From Planctomycetota bacterium (GTDB lineage: Bacteria > Planctomycetota > Planctomycetia > Pirellulales > Pirellulaceae), in assembly GCA_026692865.1 (NCBI GenBank), contig JAPLNI010000057.1, positions 396,476 to 460,475 on the forward strand: 64,000 nucleotides of DNA, read 5' to 3'. Each line of letters begins with the position of its first letter. The stretch's first letter is position 1. Shown here piece by piece: positions 27,776 through 37,035 of this stretch. Below the pieces are notes generated by a model. The model saw only the letters and a program-made list of their open reading frames with translations, was not told the origin of the DNA and searched no databases. The translations under genes were made by a program, and so were the position numbers.

Positions 27776-30268
27776 CTACTTTGTTTGAAATATCTTGCTT
27801 GCAACGCACATCTTCAGCAAATCGCCAACTCGGTAGCCGTCTACCGAAGACTTTTTAACAATCGATTCAATTTCTGTTCGATCCGAGAATCCCATCTCGC
27901 GTCCCGTCGCAAACGTGATTAGCTTTGTGACAAACGATTTCGCAAGGAGACTTTTCTGAGTGATTAAATGGCTTCGAAAATCGTTGAAGTTTTCGAATCT
28001 GCGACCATCGGCAAGTTGTCCTGTCGCATCGACTTTGGGCCCGATCTTATAACGAACTTTTCGTCCGTCGATCTCGATATTAACCTTTTCGCCGTCCCCC
28101 AGGCTTCGAAAACGGTCGCTCCATCCACCAATGGGATTGAAGTTTTCGAGTGCAAATCCAGGTGGATCAATTATCGCATGACAAGCGCGGCAGTTGTCAC
28201 TGTCGCGGTGCTTGTCTAGCAATTCTCGAAGAGTCGTCGCGCCGCGAATATCCGGCTCAACTCCTGGCACTCCGGGTGGCGGTGGTGGTGGGTTCTTACC
28301 AAGTATGCGTTCCGTTACCCAGATGCCTCGAACAACAGGAGACGTGTTCGTCCCATTAGCAGACACCTTGAGTACACTCGCTTGACTAAGTAAACCACCG
28401 CGCACACTATCTTTTGGTAGCATCACCGATCGAATTTCGGGTCCTGCGACTCCTTCGATTTCATAGTGAGTTGCAAGCCGCTCGTTGAGCATTGCAAAGT
28501 CCGACTGGATCAAATTTTCAATACCCAGGTTTGCTTCAAAAAGTCGTCTTACGAAGGAACGTGTTTCTGCAACCATCGAGAACTGCAAATAAGGATCGAA
28601 CTCAGGAAACAGATTTTGATCCGGGGCGGTAAAATCGATATCGCGCAAGTTTAACCATGCATCGGTGAAGTCGATGATGAATCGTTCGCTACGAGGATCT
28701 GCGAATAGCCGTTCTGTCTCGCGTTCGAGAGCTTCTGGATCGGATGTCAGTTGACCGGATTTTGCCTTGTTTAGAAGAATTTCATCGGGAGTAGTACGCG
28801 TGAGAAAATAAGCAAGCCGTGATGCCAAAGCGTAATCATTGAGCTTCCCAGTTTGTTCACGAAGAAAGAGAAAATCGGGCGAACAGAAAATGGCAGCAAC
28901 CGAAGTGCGAAAAGCAACCTCAAACGATTCCCCGTGTTCCATCGACTGCTTGAACAAGTCTGAGTAGATCTTGATCTCTTGTTCATTTAGCTCTCTTCGA
29001 AAGGCATTTTTTGCGATGCGATGCAATGCGGCAGATGCATCGCTCTCGGGGTTATCTGAAACGATTTCAAATTTAGGCTTGTAGTTCTTCCGCAGTTTAT
29101 CCGATGTTTTTTTCGGTTCTATTTCCCTACGCTGTATTCCCGTAAACAATAGTTTGTGACCCGGTTGGGGAAACTCATTGATTATCGGGCCTTCCAATTC
29201 AATGTGTGAGATTGCGAGTCCTGGTCCTTTATAATTATTAACTCCATTGTTTTTTATTAAGTAGTTTGGATCGCTTAATCCCCACGGAACAACTTCAATC
29301 ATATGATTTCTTTCCAGCCAAACTTCAAGTTCGACAGTTGTAGGGTCGCCCGGTGGCATCGAATAGAATCCAAACGTTGGACGTTCAGCCCCGCGTTCGA
29401 ACGATGTTGAACCTACAGAGAACGTGATCGGTGTTTCGCTTTGGTAGGCGTATCCGGTCACTCGAACTTTGTATCTCCCGCTGACCTTGGTGTTCGCATC
29501 ACGTAGCATTCCAGTTGGGTATCCAAACTGCTTATAGAAAACGACCGCACCATCCTCGCGCAAGTACCACTGCTTGCCAATGAAGCTTTTTGATTCCTTC
29601 ACATCAGCGTAGCTTGCACGTCGAACTTCGGAAGTTGGCTTCTCTTTAGTCATTGCGATCGATGCGTCCATGACTCGCTCTATCGATTCGATGTACTTCT
29701 CTAACTGGACCATCGAAACATTGAGAGCTTCACCGACGTTATCAAACTCATTTGATCGACCATCTTCGGGTAAGGCTTGCTTGAGATTTAGATTGGTTCC
29801 AAACAGATCGTTCAATGTGTTCGTATACTCGCGACGATTTAGTCGACGATAGACAGTACCCTTGGACTTCGAGTGCATATCCCACAATCGCTTTCCGACT
29901 AACTTGTTGAAAGCCTCGCGATCGAATTCGCTTGGTTGATCTGCGGCCTTAGGGGGCATTTCATTTAGTTCGACTCGATCAAAAATTTGTTCCCATATTG
30001 CAAAATGAGATGGCGTAAGTTGATTTGTACTGAGTGTTTCAACAGCGAGCTTTTCAAGCTCGAGTCCCCCTTCAGCGACTCCACCAGAATGACACTCGTA
30101 GCAGTACTTTGTTAGAAACGGTTTGATGCGTTCATCGACGGCTAAACAACGCTCTACCAACATGACATTCTGCAGTAACGTCACCACAGCGATTAGTGCT
30201 GCGCGAGATATCACTGGTAGTGCCACTGGCAATGTCAATCGTCGAAGGAAAGAATACATCAGTCGCAT
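27776..30268 (-). CDS. DUF1587/DUF1592/DUF1588/DUF1585 cytochrome-containing protein
   Basis: An 830-residue exported protein of a planctomycete-typical multidomain family. After a hydrophobic N terminus comes a cytochrome c-like domain with CYECH (KPFLTKYCYECHSGG) and NEMPPK, then DUF1587 (VYRRLNRREYTNTLNDLFG), a DUF1595-like helical part (FRRELNEQEIKIYSDLFKQ), DUF1592 (YALASRLAYFLTRTTPDEIL), DUF1588 (GLLSQASVLKVSANGTNTSP, then NPPPPPPGVPG and CRACH) and a DUF1585 C terminus (FVTKLITFATGREMG). The two CXXCH sites argue for covalent haem and a periplasmic redox role, but the substrate is unknown. It is the first gene of the pair with DUF1552. Confidence 0.94.
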   Translation of the reverse strand: MRLMYSFLRRLTLPVALPVISRAALIAVVTLLQNVMLVERCLAVDERIKPFLTKYCYECHSGGVAEGGLELEKLAVETLSTNQLTPSHFAIWEQIFDRVELNEMPPKAADQPSEFDREAFNKLVGKRLWDMHSKSKGTVYRRLNRREYTNTLNDLFGTNLNLKQALPEDGRSNEFDNVGEALNVSMVQLEKYIESIERVMDASIAMTKEKPTSEVRRASYADVKESKSFIGKQWYLREDGAVVFYKQFGYPTGMLRDANTKVSGRYKVRVTGYAYQSETPITFSVGSTSFERGAERPTFGFYSMPPGDPTTVELEVWLERNHMIEVVPWGLSDPNYLIKNNGVNNYKGPGLAISHIELEGPIINEFPQPGHKLLFTGIQRREIEPKKTSDKLRKNYKPKFEIVSDNPESDASAALHRIAKNAFRRELNEQEIKIYSDLFKQSMEHGESFEVAFRTSVAAIFCSPDFLFLREQTGKLNDYALASRLAYFLTRTTPDEILLNKAKSGQLTSDPEALERETERLFADPRSERFIIDFTDAWLNLRDIDFTAPDQNLFPEFDPYLQFSMVAETRSFVRRLFEANLGIENLIQSDFAMLNERLATHYEIEGVAGPEIRSVMLPKDSVRGGLLSQASVLKVSANGTNTSPVVRGIWVTERILGKNPPPPPPGVPGVEPDIRGATTLRELLDKHRDSDNCRACHAIIDPPGFALENFNPIGGWSDRFRSLGDGEKVNIEIDGRKVRYKIGPKVDATGQLADGRRFENFNDFRSHLITQKSLLAKSFVTKLITFATGREMGFSDRTEIESIVKKSSVDGYRVGDLLKMCVASKIFQTK

Positions 30269-30452
30269 AAGCCGTTCAGGAAATGAGTTATGTGGAAGTA
30301 TCGAAGATGCGCATAATTACCGCGAGAAATTAGGCGATGATAAACGCACATCTCGGTAGTACTATTTTCATTTTACAATAAATCCTCGCCGAGCATTCGA
30401 AACAATCGCGCAGCTTTAGATAAATGTTTTTCTGCTACGGAGAACCTGTACT

Positions 30453-32117
30453 CTAAAACTTTTCAGGACTTGGTTCTTTGGGTTTGAAGTGGCGTTTTAG
30501 GTGCTCGACTTCGCCATCGGACCAATTCAGGGGAGCTGTAACTGCGATCCACGCGTCAATGTAGTTGGCGGGCGCGTAGTTGTGACCATAACCAGATGGA
30601 ATGCTGGTTGCCATGGGAAGGTCGAAGCCAATTTGTAGCAACGTAATGAGCGGAAACCATTTCAAATAAGGTGATACATCGTGTCCGCGGGGTTCACGTA
30701 ACCACGAGGGTCTCGAATAGAGCAAATCTGGCGAGAAGAATACCATGGGGTCACTTGCGTATTGAATGTAGACGTTTCGAACCGGGCCCCAAGGTTTTTT
30801 GCTGTTGAGCGCATTTTCTTGAGCCGTGAATCGAATGATCCTTCCGTCGCGAAATGTTGGTAACCATTCTGGAGAGTCTGGGTTGCGATGCGTGACAATA
30901 TTTCTCCACTTGGTACTAGGAAATGGAGGACCGCTCCAAACCGCACCTTGGATTGGATCTTCAAACATTGAATACATATCGACGGATACCTCGCTTCCGA
31001 GCGCTCCGAGGCTAAGCCCGTGGAGGTAAAACTTCGGTCTGGAATCTTTGGGAAGCGTTTTCCAATAGCTGTAAACAACATCAAACAAAGCATCTGCTGA
31101 TTCGATCGAACGACCGGGTTCAACAACGATGGTCATCCAGCTCGGCAAGTAAGAGTATTGCGTGCTGACGATAGCAGTATCGCCGGCATGCAGGTACTCG
31201 ATCGTGTCAACTCCACCCGGATCGAGCCAGCCGGTACCAGTTGGTGTGGCAACTATCAAGACGGATCGTTCGAACGCTCCGACGCGAATCAGTTCCTTCA
31301 AAGCCAGTTCGGCTCGGTCTCGCGGAGTCTCCCCGCAATTCATTCCAGCGTAGACTCGAATTGGGGACTTCGCATCACGTCCAAGGAACTCTTGGATTGC
31401 CTCTTTCGTGGGGCCAGTAGCGATGAAATTCTTTCCTCGTCGTCCGATGGAGTCCCAATCGATGAGAGATTCGCTACTGCCCGTCGTGAGTCTTTCGGTT
31501 GGCTTCGCAACGCCATCATCGACCAAACCATCTGCTTGAAGAAAGAACGCATCGGCGGTGCGTAGTACAAACCGCAGAAAAACACCCTCTCCAATCACAA
31601 TGACAGTTCCTACGACCGCAATTGTGCTGAGCACGATAGAAACGCGTCGCGGCACAATTCGGCTAAGCCATCGAGAAACCATCCCGCAAGCCCCAATCAG
31701 AAGCCGCGTAAAACCAATTAGTATTGCTGCTGTAATGATTGCAATGAATGCCGTTCGATAGAGGTAAGTCGACTCCACCAGCGGCATCTCCATACGCTCG
31801 CGAATCGAATCTTGCCAGAATGCCATGTGTCGCAGAAAGACGAACACTACAATGCTTACTGAGGCAATGGTTAGAAGCCTGGAGATCTTTTCGAGTTTTG
31901 CAGACGGATCAGGAAATTCGAGAAACTGATAGAGCATTACCAGCGAAACACCGAGACTGTAGCCAATCGCAATTGCAAAGCCAGACAGAATTCCCTGGAC
32001 CAGATATGGTCTAGGGAGTAAAGACGGCGAGACAGACGCGGCAAAGAAGACTGCTGCTACGGCCAGCCCAACAAAGGAAAATGAATTCCAGTAATCGCTA
32101 AGCTGTTTTCGAACCAT
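30453..32117 (-). CDS. Membrane-anchored alpha/beta hydrolase (Abhydrolase_9 type)
   Basis: The N-terminal ~200 residues contain four to five membrane segments, starting with FVGLAVAAVFFAASVSPSLL, which resembles the Abhydrolase_9 N-terminal domain. The C-terminal half is the predicted hydrolase: IRVYAGMNCGETPRDRAELA, LIVATPTGTGWLDP, and the nucleophile elbow FYLHGLSLGALGSEVS with GLSLG. Proteins of this family occur in actinobacteria and planctomycetes and are annotated only by fold. Substrate and reaction are unknown. The active site probably faces the side of the C-terminal domain, whose location I cannot determine. It is a single gene with clear gaps on both sides. Confidence 0.88.
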   Translation of the reverse strand: MVRKQLSDYWNSFSFVGLAVAAVFFAASVSPSLLPRPYLVQGILSGFAIAIGYSLGVSLVMLYQFLEFPDPSAKLEKISRLLTIASVSIVVFVFLRHMAFWQDSIRERMEMPLVESTYLYRTAFIAIITAAILIGFTRLLIGACGMVSRWLSRIVPRRVSIVLSTIAVVGTVIVIGEGVFLRFVLRTADAFFLQADGLVDDGVAKPTERLTTGSSESLIDWDSIGRRGKNFIATGPTKEAIQEFLGRDAKSPIRVYAGMNCGETPRDRAELALKELIRVGAFERSVLIVATPTGTGWLDPGGVDTIEYLHAGDTAIVSTQYSYLPSWMTIVVEPGRSIESADALFDVVYSYWKTLPKDSRPKFYLHGLSLGALGSEVSVDMYSMFEDPIQGAVWSGPPFPSTKWRNIVTHRNPDSPEWLPTFRDGRIIRFTAQENALNSKKPWGPVRNVYIQYASDPMVFFSPDLLYSRPSWLREPRGHDVSPYLKWFPLITLLQIGFDLPMATSIPSGYGHNYAPANYIDAWIAVTAPLNWSDGEVEHLKRHFKPKEPSPEKF

Positions 32118-32277
32118 GATGCGATACCTTCGGGAAAGTCGTCGTGGATAGCCAACCTAATAGTGTCAGACCGCCAAAGTCGAACGCATTTATCGGGATG
32201 CAGCAGTTCTTATTGTTTACTTGCAACAATTAAATCGAATCGCGTCCACTGTCACAAGCCCACGCTCAACCGCTGAG

Positions 32278-32541
32278 CTACTTTGGTCTGCGTGCACTGA
32301 ACTGCCAGAATGAGCCAGTAGGCGCGTTGACTTTTGCAGCGATCGATCGTTCGATATCGGCCATCGCAGGGTGGTCTGTATAGAATACTGCCGTCGGATT
32401 GATTCCAGCAGCACGGTTCCCTTCGATGCGTTGTCGAACCGATGGAAAATCTCCTACAACGGGAAGCACAAGCATCCACACAGCGACAACCACAGCACAC
32501 GCGCAAGCAAACTTCAGAACTCCTGTGTTGATGAACCTCAT
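32278..32541 (-). CDS. Small single-span membrane or exported protein (87 aa)
   Basis: I do not recognise the family. The protein has one hydrophobic segment (FACACAVVVAVWMLVLPVVG) followed by about 55 soluble residues including FPSVRQRIEGNRAAGINPTA and FYTDHPAMADIERS. Its ATG overlaps the stop codon of the YeiH-type exporter gene (ATGA, 4 nt), which implies translational coupling. That position, together with the upstream rhodanese gene on the same strand, makes it a candidate accessory subunit or partner of the exporter. Confidence 0.7.
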   Translation of the reverse strand: MRFINTGVLKFACACAVVVAVWMLVLPVVGDFPSVRQRIEGNRAAGINPTAVFYTDHPAMADIERSIAAKVNAPTGSFWQFSARRPK

Positions 32542-34079
32542 TTTGCGAGCAACTCACTAGCAGCATTGGGAAAAACTTTAGAGAACATCAACCATGCCAT
32601 CAGGAATGACAAAATCAGATTTAAAGTTTGACCGCAGACGTAAAGAATAACCGGCTTGCCAGAAGCGAGCATCTTTCGGTACTCTCGGAAGTTGCTTTCT
32701 AAACCGATGCTGACGAATGCCAAACAAAACATCCATTCGCGCACTGACTTGGTAGTCCCGTCGACAATACTGCTTACCAATGATTTCCCTTCGATCCCTT
32801 GCGATTGAATGACCGAAAGAATAAGCGAAACAAGCAAGAATCCTAATGTGAACTTTGGGAATCGATGCCAGATCTCCATCACGCTTGGTTTGCTCCCGTC
32901 ATCGCGAGGTTCCACAAACGATACCCAGTAGATCGCAACTGCAAACGCTATGACGCCGATCAGAATGTTTTGAATCATCTTCACAGTTGCCGCCACATCC
33001 TTGGCTACGCTTCCGACTAGCTCACCTGCTGCAGCAACGGCTCCCGTGGAATCGATTGTCCCTCCCATCCAAGCGCCGCCGATGACTTCCCCCATCCCTG
33101 ACGCCCGCACGATGAACGGTTGTACCACCATCATGGCGACGGTGAAAATCAACGACAATCCAATCGCGAGCGATAGTTCCTCTTTCTTGGCTCGACAAGC
33201 TGCTGCTGTTGCAACCGCCGCTGATACCCCGCAAACGGACATGTCGGCGGAGATCACCATATTAAGTGACTTCGATGGAATACGCAAAACGTATTGGCCA
33301 AAAAGATAGGTTGATACAAGGACAATTGGCGTAACAACCCAAGCAACGAAAACTCCCGGAAGCCCTAAAGCAAGCAGTTTATTGAACAGCACTTCCGCTC
33401 CCAGTAGAACGAGTCCTGTCTTAATGTAAAACTCCGTTCGAGTCGCCTGCGAAAGCCACTTTGGAGTACCAATGGTGTTGCTGATGAGCAATCCGAGAAG
33501 CACCGCCCACAAAGCGTACTCAAGGTTGTAATGCTTGACCACCTCTTGGCCGGCGAGCACATAAGAGAAAAGGGCTAGTCCAAAGACACCGCAAAAACCG
33601 AGTGCAAACCGCCAAGCTGATTGACCTTGAACAAACGATACCGCTGCAAACAAGGTGAGCAAGACTCCGAAGGTCGCAAGCAAGGGAGTGGCGATCGATT
33701 TATCGCTTTTCACAAATGCTGCTCGGGGATCGTCTTTCCATTCGCCCGGTCGCACGAGCCAGCCTTTTAGGGGCATCGTTGCAATACTAGATTCGATTTC
33801 CGCTTGCTGCTTAATAATTTTCTTACGATCAGCAGAAAAACTTTCAGCACTCGGGTCCAGTTGTTGTAGTCGCACTTTGGAGGTCTGATGATCTTGTACC
33901 AACTGTGGAATGTTTGGCGGTCGAACTAACAGAGCACTTACAGTGGCAGTCACAATAATTAAAGCAGCCAGCCCCATCGCAAGAAAATCATCAACGCGAT
34001 ACCAAGCTCGGCGAGGTGAAGCCTCTACTAGTGTTGATTCATTCGGATTTGGATCTGATTCGTTTGTTGTTGAAATCAT
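32538..34079 (-). CDS. YeiH/UPF0324-family putative sulfate exporter
   Basis: This is a polytopic membrane protein of the UPF0324 (YeiH, PSE) family, proposed to export sulfate or related anions. About ten hydrophobic segments follow a soluble N-terminal extension; conserved family stretches are LLISNTIGTPKWL, EFYIKTGLVLLGAEVLF, ISADMSVCGVSAAVATAAAC and GAWMGGTIDSTGAVAAAGEL. At 513 residues it is much longer than the usual ~340, because of a ~100-residue segment between the first and second membrane spans that has a short coiled coil and a Pro/Trp-rich part. It is coupled to the 87-residue ORF and lies 200 nt downstream of the rhodanese gene. Substrate is inferred from family annotation. Confidence 0.9.
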   Translation of the reverse strand: MISTTNESDPNPNESTLVEASPRRAWYRVDDFLAMGLAALIIVTATVSALLVRPPNIPQLVQDHQTSKVRLQQLDPSAESFSADRKKIIKQQAEIESSIATMPLKGWLVRPGEWKDDPRAAFVKSDKSIATPLLATFGVLLTLFAAVSFVQGQSAWRFALGFCGVFGLALFSYVLAGQEVVKHYNLEYALWAVLLGLLISNTIGTPKWLSQATRTEFYIKTGLVLLGAEVLFNKLLALGLPGVFVAWVVTPIVLVSTYLFGQYVLRIPSKSLNMVISADMSVCGVSAAVATAAACRAKKEELSLAIGLSLIFTVAMMVVQPFIVRASGMGEVIGGAWMGGTIDSTGAVAAAGELVGSVAKDVAATVKMIQNILIGVIAFAVAIYWVSFVEPRDDGSKPSVMEIWHRFPKFTLGFLLVSLILSVIQSQGIEGKSLVSSIVDGTTKSVREWMFCLAFVSIGLESNFREYRKMLASGKPVILYVCGQTLNLILSFLMAWLMFSKVFPNAASELLAK

Positions 34080-34278
34080 AGCTGGACGGGCCTACGAAGC
34101 TTTAATTATTGAGAGCTGGTATGGAACTTGAAATCGTTGCCAAGCCCAAGTTGATCTGGCGGATAGGTGGGATGCTTGCGCTTTAGAGCAATTCTGTCGT
34201 CCTGCTCTGTGTCCTTTAAAAGGTAAGTGATTGCATTGATAATTCAAACTGATCGACATACGCTATACACGTACAAAC

Positions 34279-34701
34279 TTACTTCTTGACCCCTTCGAAA
34301 CCAGCTTGAACCAACTCTTCGTACCCAGGTTTGAGTGGTCTGACTTCGTATTGATACTTTTCAATAATCTTACCCGCTCGCAATGATCTATACCCTACCG
34401 CACAGTACGTATAGATGATTGCACCTTTCGGGAGCTTCTCACGAAGTTTTGCCTCGTCAAATTTGTCTTGCAGATCTCTCCACGGCAAGTAGATCGCTCC
34501 TTTGACATGACCTGCGTTCCATTCGACCAATTCGCGCACGTCCACGAGAACTGCTTTCTTCTGCTCAACTAACTCCTTCACCTTTTCAAGCGAATCTTTA
34601 GTGTGTTCTAAATCCGGACCGCCTCGCTGAGCCAATAAAGTGCTCGACGAACACACGATCGATAGCATCGAAAACAAACAAAGGACAGCAAGCTTGACCA
34701 C
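34279..34701 (-). CDS. Exported rhodanese-domain protein
   Basis: A single rhodanese domain behind a signal peptide (KLAVLCLFSMLSIVCSSSTLLAQ). Family features are KKAVLVDVRELVEWNAGHVK, GAIYLPWRDLQDKF and the active-site loop YCAVGYRS with the catalytic Cys. Rhodaneses move sulfane sulfur or act as sulfur carriers; the exact donor here is unknown. I set the start at the GTG at 34701 because GGAG lies 7 nt upstream and because the signal peptide then begins directly. The frame is open to an ATG at 34755 that would add 18 residues. The YeiH-type exporter follows on the same strand, suggesting a small sulfur-handling cluster in the periplasm. Confidence 0.88.
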   Translation of the reverse strand: MVKLAVLCLFSMLSIVCSSSTLLAQRGGPDLEHTKDSLEKVKELVEQKKAVLVDVRELVEWNAGHVKGAIYLPWRDLQDKFDEAKLREKLPKGAIIYTYCAVGYRSLRAGKIIEKYQYEVRPLKPGYEELVQAGFEGVKK

Positions 34702-34712
34702 TTCAGATCTCC
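34702..34712 (-). promoter_or_regulatory. Shine-Dalgarno site deciding the rhodanese start
   Basis: GGAG at 34712-34709 (minus strand) with a 7-nt spacer to the GTG at 34701. Clear Shine-Dalgarno sites are rare in this window. Confidence 0.55.
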
Positions 34713-34843
34713 AAATAGATTTCTCAGTTATAACGATTACAGAACGGATTTTCATTGTATCGTTTCTTGCACCAAAGGTTAGCGTTTATCGGGTTTGGGC
34801 TGTACAATCACAAGTCACATTCCCCCACCGACCTGGATAACCT

Positions 34844-35358
34844 ATGCAAACCTTTATTTCTTCCGAAACACGCACGGTGTTGGAAAATGTTCGCTGGGAA
34901 ACGTTTATTGAACTCTCCGAACAGCGGCGCAGAAGTTTCCCAAGGGTGACTTATGACGAGGGGGTTTTAGAGCTGGCGAGTCCATTACGTCAACACGAAA
35001 ATATCGGACGTCTTATCGGACGCATATTCGAAACTTTCACCGAGGTTATGGGTATTAAAATCCAAAGTGTGGCGTCGACAACCTTTAAACGATCCGATCT
35101 CAAGAAAGCCTTCGAGGCGGATGAATCTTACTATGTTAAGCATGCCGAGTTGATTCGGCCAAATAAAGAGATTGACTTGTTTATCGATCCTCCACCATAT
35201 CTGGTTATTGAAGTTGAAATCACTTCCTCAGCCATTGCAAAGATGAAACTTTTCGCCCTATGGGCTTGTCAGAGGTTTGGCGCCACGACGGTGAAAAGCT
35301 AGAGATGTGTTCCTTGGTGGATGACTACTACCAAGCGATGAAGTTGAGTAAGTCATAG
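34844..35358 (+). pseudogene. Uma2-family (DUF820) endonuclease gene with a -1 frameshift
   Basis: The first frame (34844-35302) encodes a Uma2-like nuclease-fold protein: VTYDEGVLELASPLRQHENI, IQSVASTTFKRSDLKKAFEA, DESYYV, KEIDLFIDPPPYLVIEVEIT. It then runs into unrelated residues (WACQRFGATTVKS). A second frame continues the family exactly, giving MGLSEVWRHDGEKLEMCSLV and ending at the TAG at 35356-35358. Joining them at about 35259-35263 restores KLFALMGLSEVWRHDGEKLE, the usual Uma2 C terminus, so one base appears to be missing. Either this is a pseudogene or a sequencing error. Uma2 proteins are PD-(D/E)XK nuclease-like and very numerous in planctomycetes and cyanobacteria; their role is unknown. 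Confidence 0.8.
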
Positions 35359-35553
35359 CCGGGACTTGATGTGAATCGCATCAATTCGATTTTAGATAGG
35401 CGATTCGAATGCGAAGAATCAATGCTGATTCGAAAGTTTCGCCAGTCGCTTACTGAACCGCGTTCCAACACTTAGAAAACCCAAACTCATAAGAGAGAAT
35501 GTTTGCAAACTGTCTTTGGGGCGGCATCCATTCTATTGATACCAAACGATTCC

Positions 35554-35940
35554 ATGAATAATTCAAACCCACAAGTCGAAATTGATTCACGTATCTACAT
35601 GGCAGCAGAACGAACGTTTCTTGCCTGGATTCGAACAGGTATAGCGTTGATGGGCTTTGGCTTTGTGGTTGCGCGGTTTGGTTTGTTCTTAAGAGAAGTC
35701 GCCTTGAATCATCCAGAGGCTCCGGCACCGAGCAGCAGTTTTTCACTGCCGGTTGGCGTTGCTCTGATCGCTTTGGGAATAGTTGTCAACATCGCTTCCG
35801 TAGTCAGACATAGACGATACGTCGCAGCAATCGACAGGAACGATTTTCGATCTGCGTTTGGGTCAATACTTGCAATCATGGTTGCCATCGTGCTTTCGCT
35901 TATTGGTGTTGCCATGACATTTTACCTTGCGAAACTGTGA
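35554..35940 (+). CDS. DUF202 (YidH-like) membrane protein
   Basis: A small integral membrane protein with three hydrophobic segments. The diagnostic DUF202 motif is the N-terminal YMAAERTFLAWIRTGIALMG with RTFLAWIRT, followed by a second span (SLPVGVALIALGIVVNIASV) and RHRRYVAAID before the last span. Function unknown. I start it at the ATG at 35554 (MNNSNPQVEIDSRIY), since the frame's upstream 17 codons give no recognisable sequence. It has no clear operon partner. Confidence 0.87.
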   Translation: MNNSNPQVEIDSRIYMAAERTFLAWIRTGIALMGFGFVVARFGLFLREVALNHPEAPAPSSSFSLPVGVALIALGIVVNIASVVRHRRYVAAIDRNDFRSAFGSILAIMVAIVLSLIGVAMTFYLAKL

Positions 35941-37035
35941 TTTGTTCACGGATCGATCGAAGCGAATGAAGCAAGTAGTCGCGTCTCTCCATAGACTCAA
36001 ACAAGCGTTAGCTTCTCAAACTTTCCTCAGGCGGCTGCTGAGATACGACGCTACTTGTGTTTCTTGTGGTCGCGGAAGCCCTTGAGTATGTAATGATGTG
36101 CAACTTATTCGGTAAACGGATACTCGAATCTACTGGCAAGTCGAAGTCAGATTAATGTCAGATGCAAAATCTCTTGGCTCCATTAAACATCGTAGTTAAT
36201 CGAAAGTTCAATAAATGGCGATCGCACCTTCGATGTGGAGCCTCGTACCAGCGGCAGACGTCCCGATAGGAGCCTTGGAAAACTGAGATCATATCGCTTT
36301 TCAACACACCAATCTTATTCAGCCCCATGTGGTCTTTCTCAACATTGAGCGGCAAAGCTTGCGAATACTCAATGCAAGCGTAAACACCAAGGAGATTCTC
36401 GGTGTTGCCTTCAACGATGTGATCGAAAAGAAATGGAGTGATGAAATTGTTGGTGGTTCTGCAGTCGTTAAAACTAAACTTGTTCTTCCATTGAAAATCA
36501 ATGGAAAACTTAGGGGATGATCGTTTTTCATCATCACAATCCTCTTAGAGTAAGTCCTCTTCTTGATTCAAATCTTAAAACTATCGAACGATTATTCTGT
36601 CTTACAATTGAACGTATTACCGATCATTGCATTGACAGCCTTCGCGATGACGTCAGATTCTTTAAAATGCATTGAGGCAGGCTGAAACGACGATATCGCC
36701 AAGCCTCTCGATCGGGAAAGCCTAATTAACACCGTTTCGCATTGGTCAGATGCACCTTCAAGCTCTCGAAAGACAATCTTGGAAGTATAGGTAGGTTGCG
36801 AATCGCAGATGCTGCAGCGATTCGCTTGATGGGCTGACTAAGCGTAGGAAATCATCATCCAAGCGATAATTTTTCTTAGTTTCGAAGCGCAATTTAGAAT
36901 TGCTCAAAGGCGGCTTTCAAAATTTTCGATCATAGTTCGAGATAGCCGAATAAAGGGTGCTTGCGGTTTGCTATGATGGAAAAAGTCGGGATAGTTTGAG
37001 ATTGTCGCACGATCACCCTTTCTTATTGAATATTC
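35941..37035. other. Long intergenic region with one unexplained open frame
   Basis: About 1.1 kb without a convincing gene. On the minus strand, 36158-36546 is open for about 130 codons with no stop (TAA precedes it), but only internal TTG/ATG starts exist. The translation includes FLFDHIVEGNTENLLGVYAC, then MGLNKIGVLKSDMISVFQGS and YRDVCRWYEAPHRRCDRHLL. I recognise no family. An imperfect inverted repeat, CAAGTAGTCGCGTC near 35971 and GACGCTACTTG near 36048, flanks the left end. The rest shows nothing. Confidence 0.3.
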
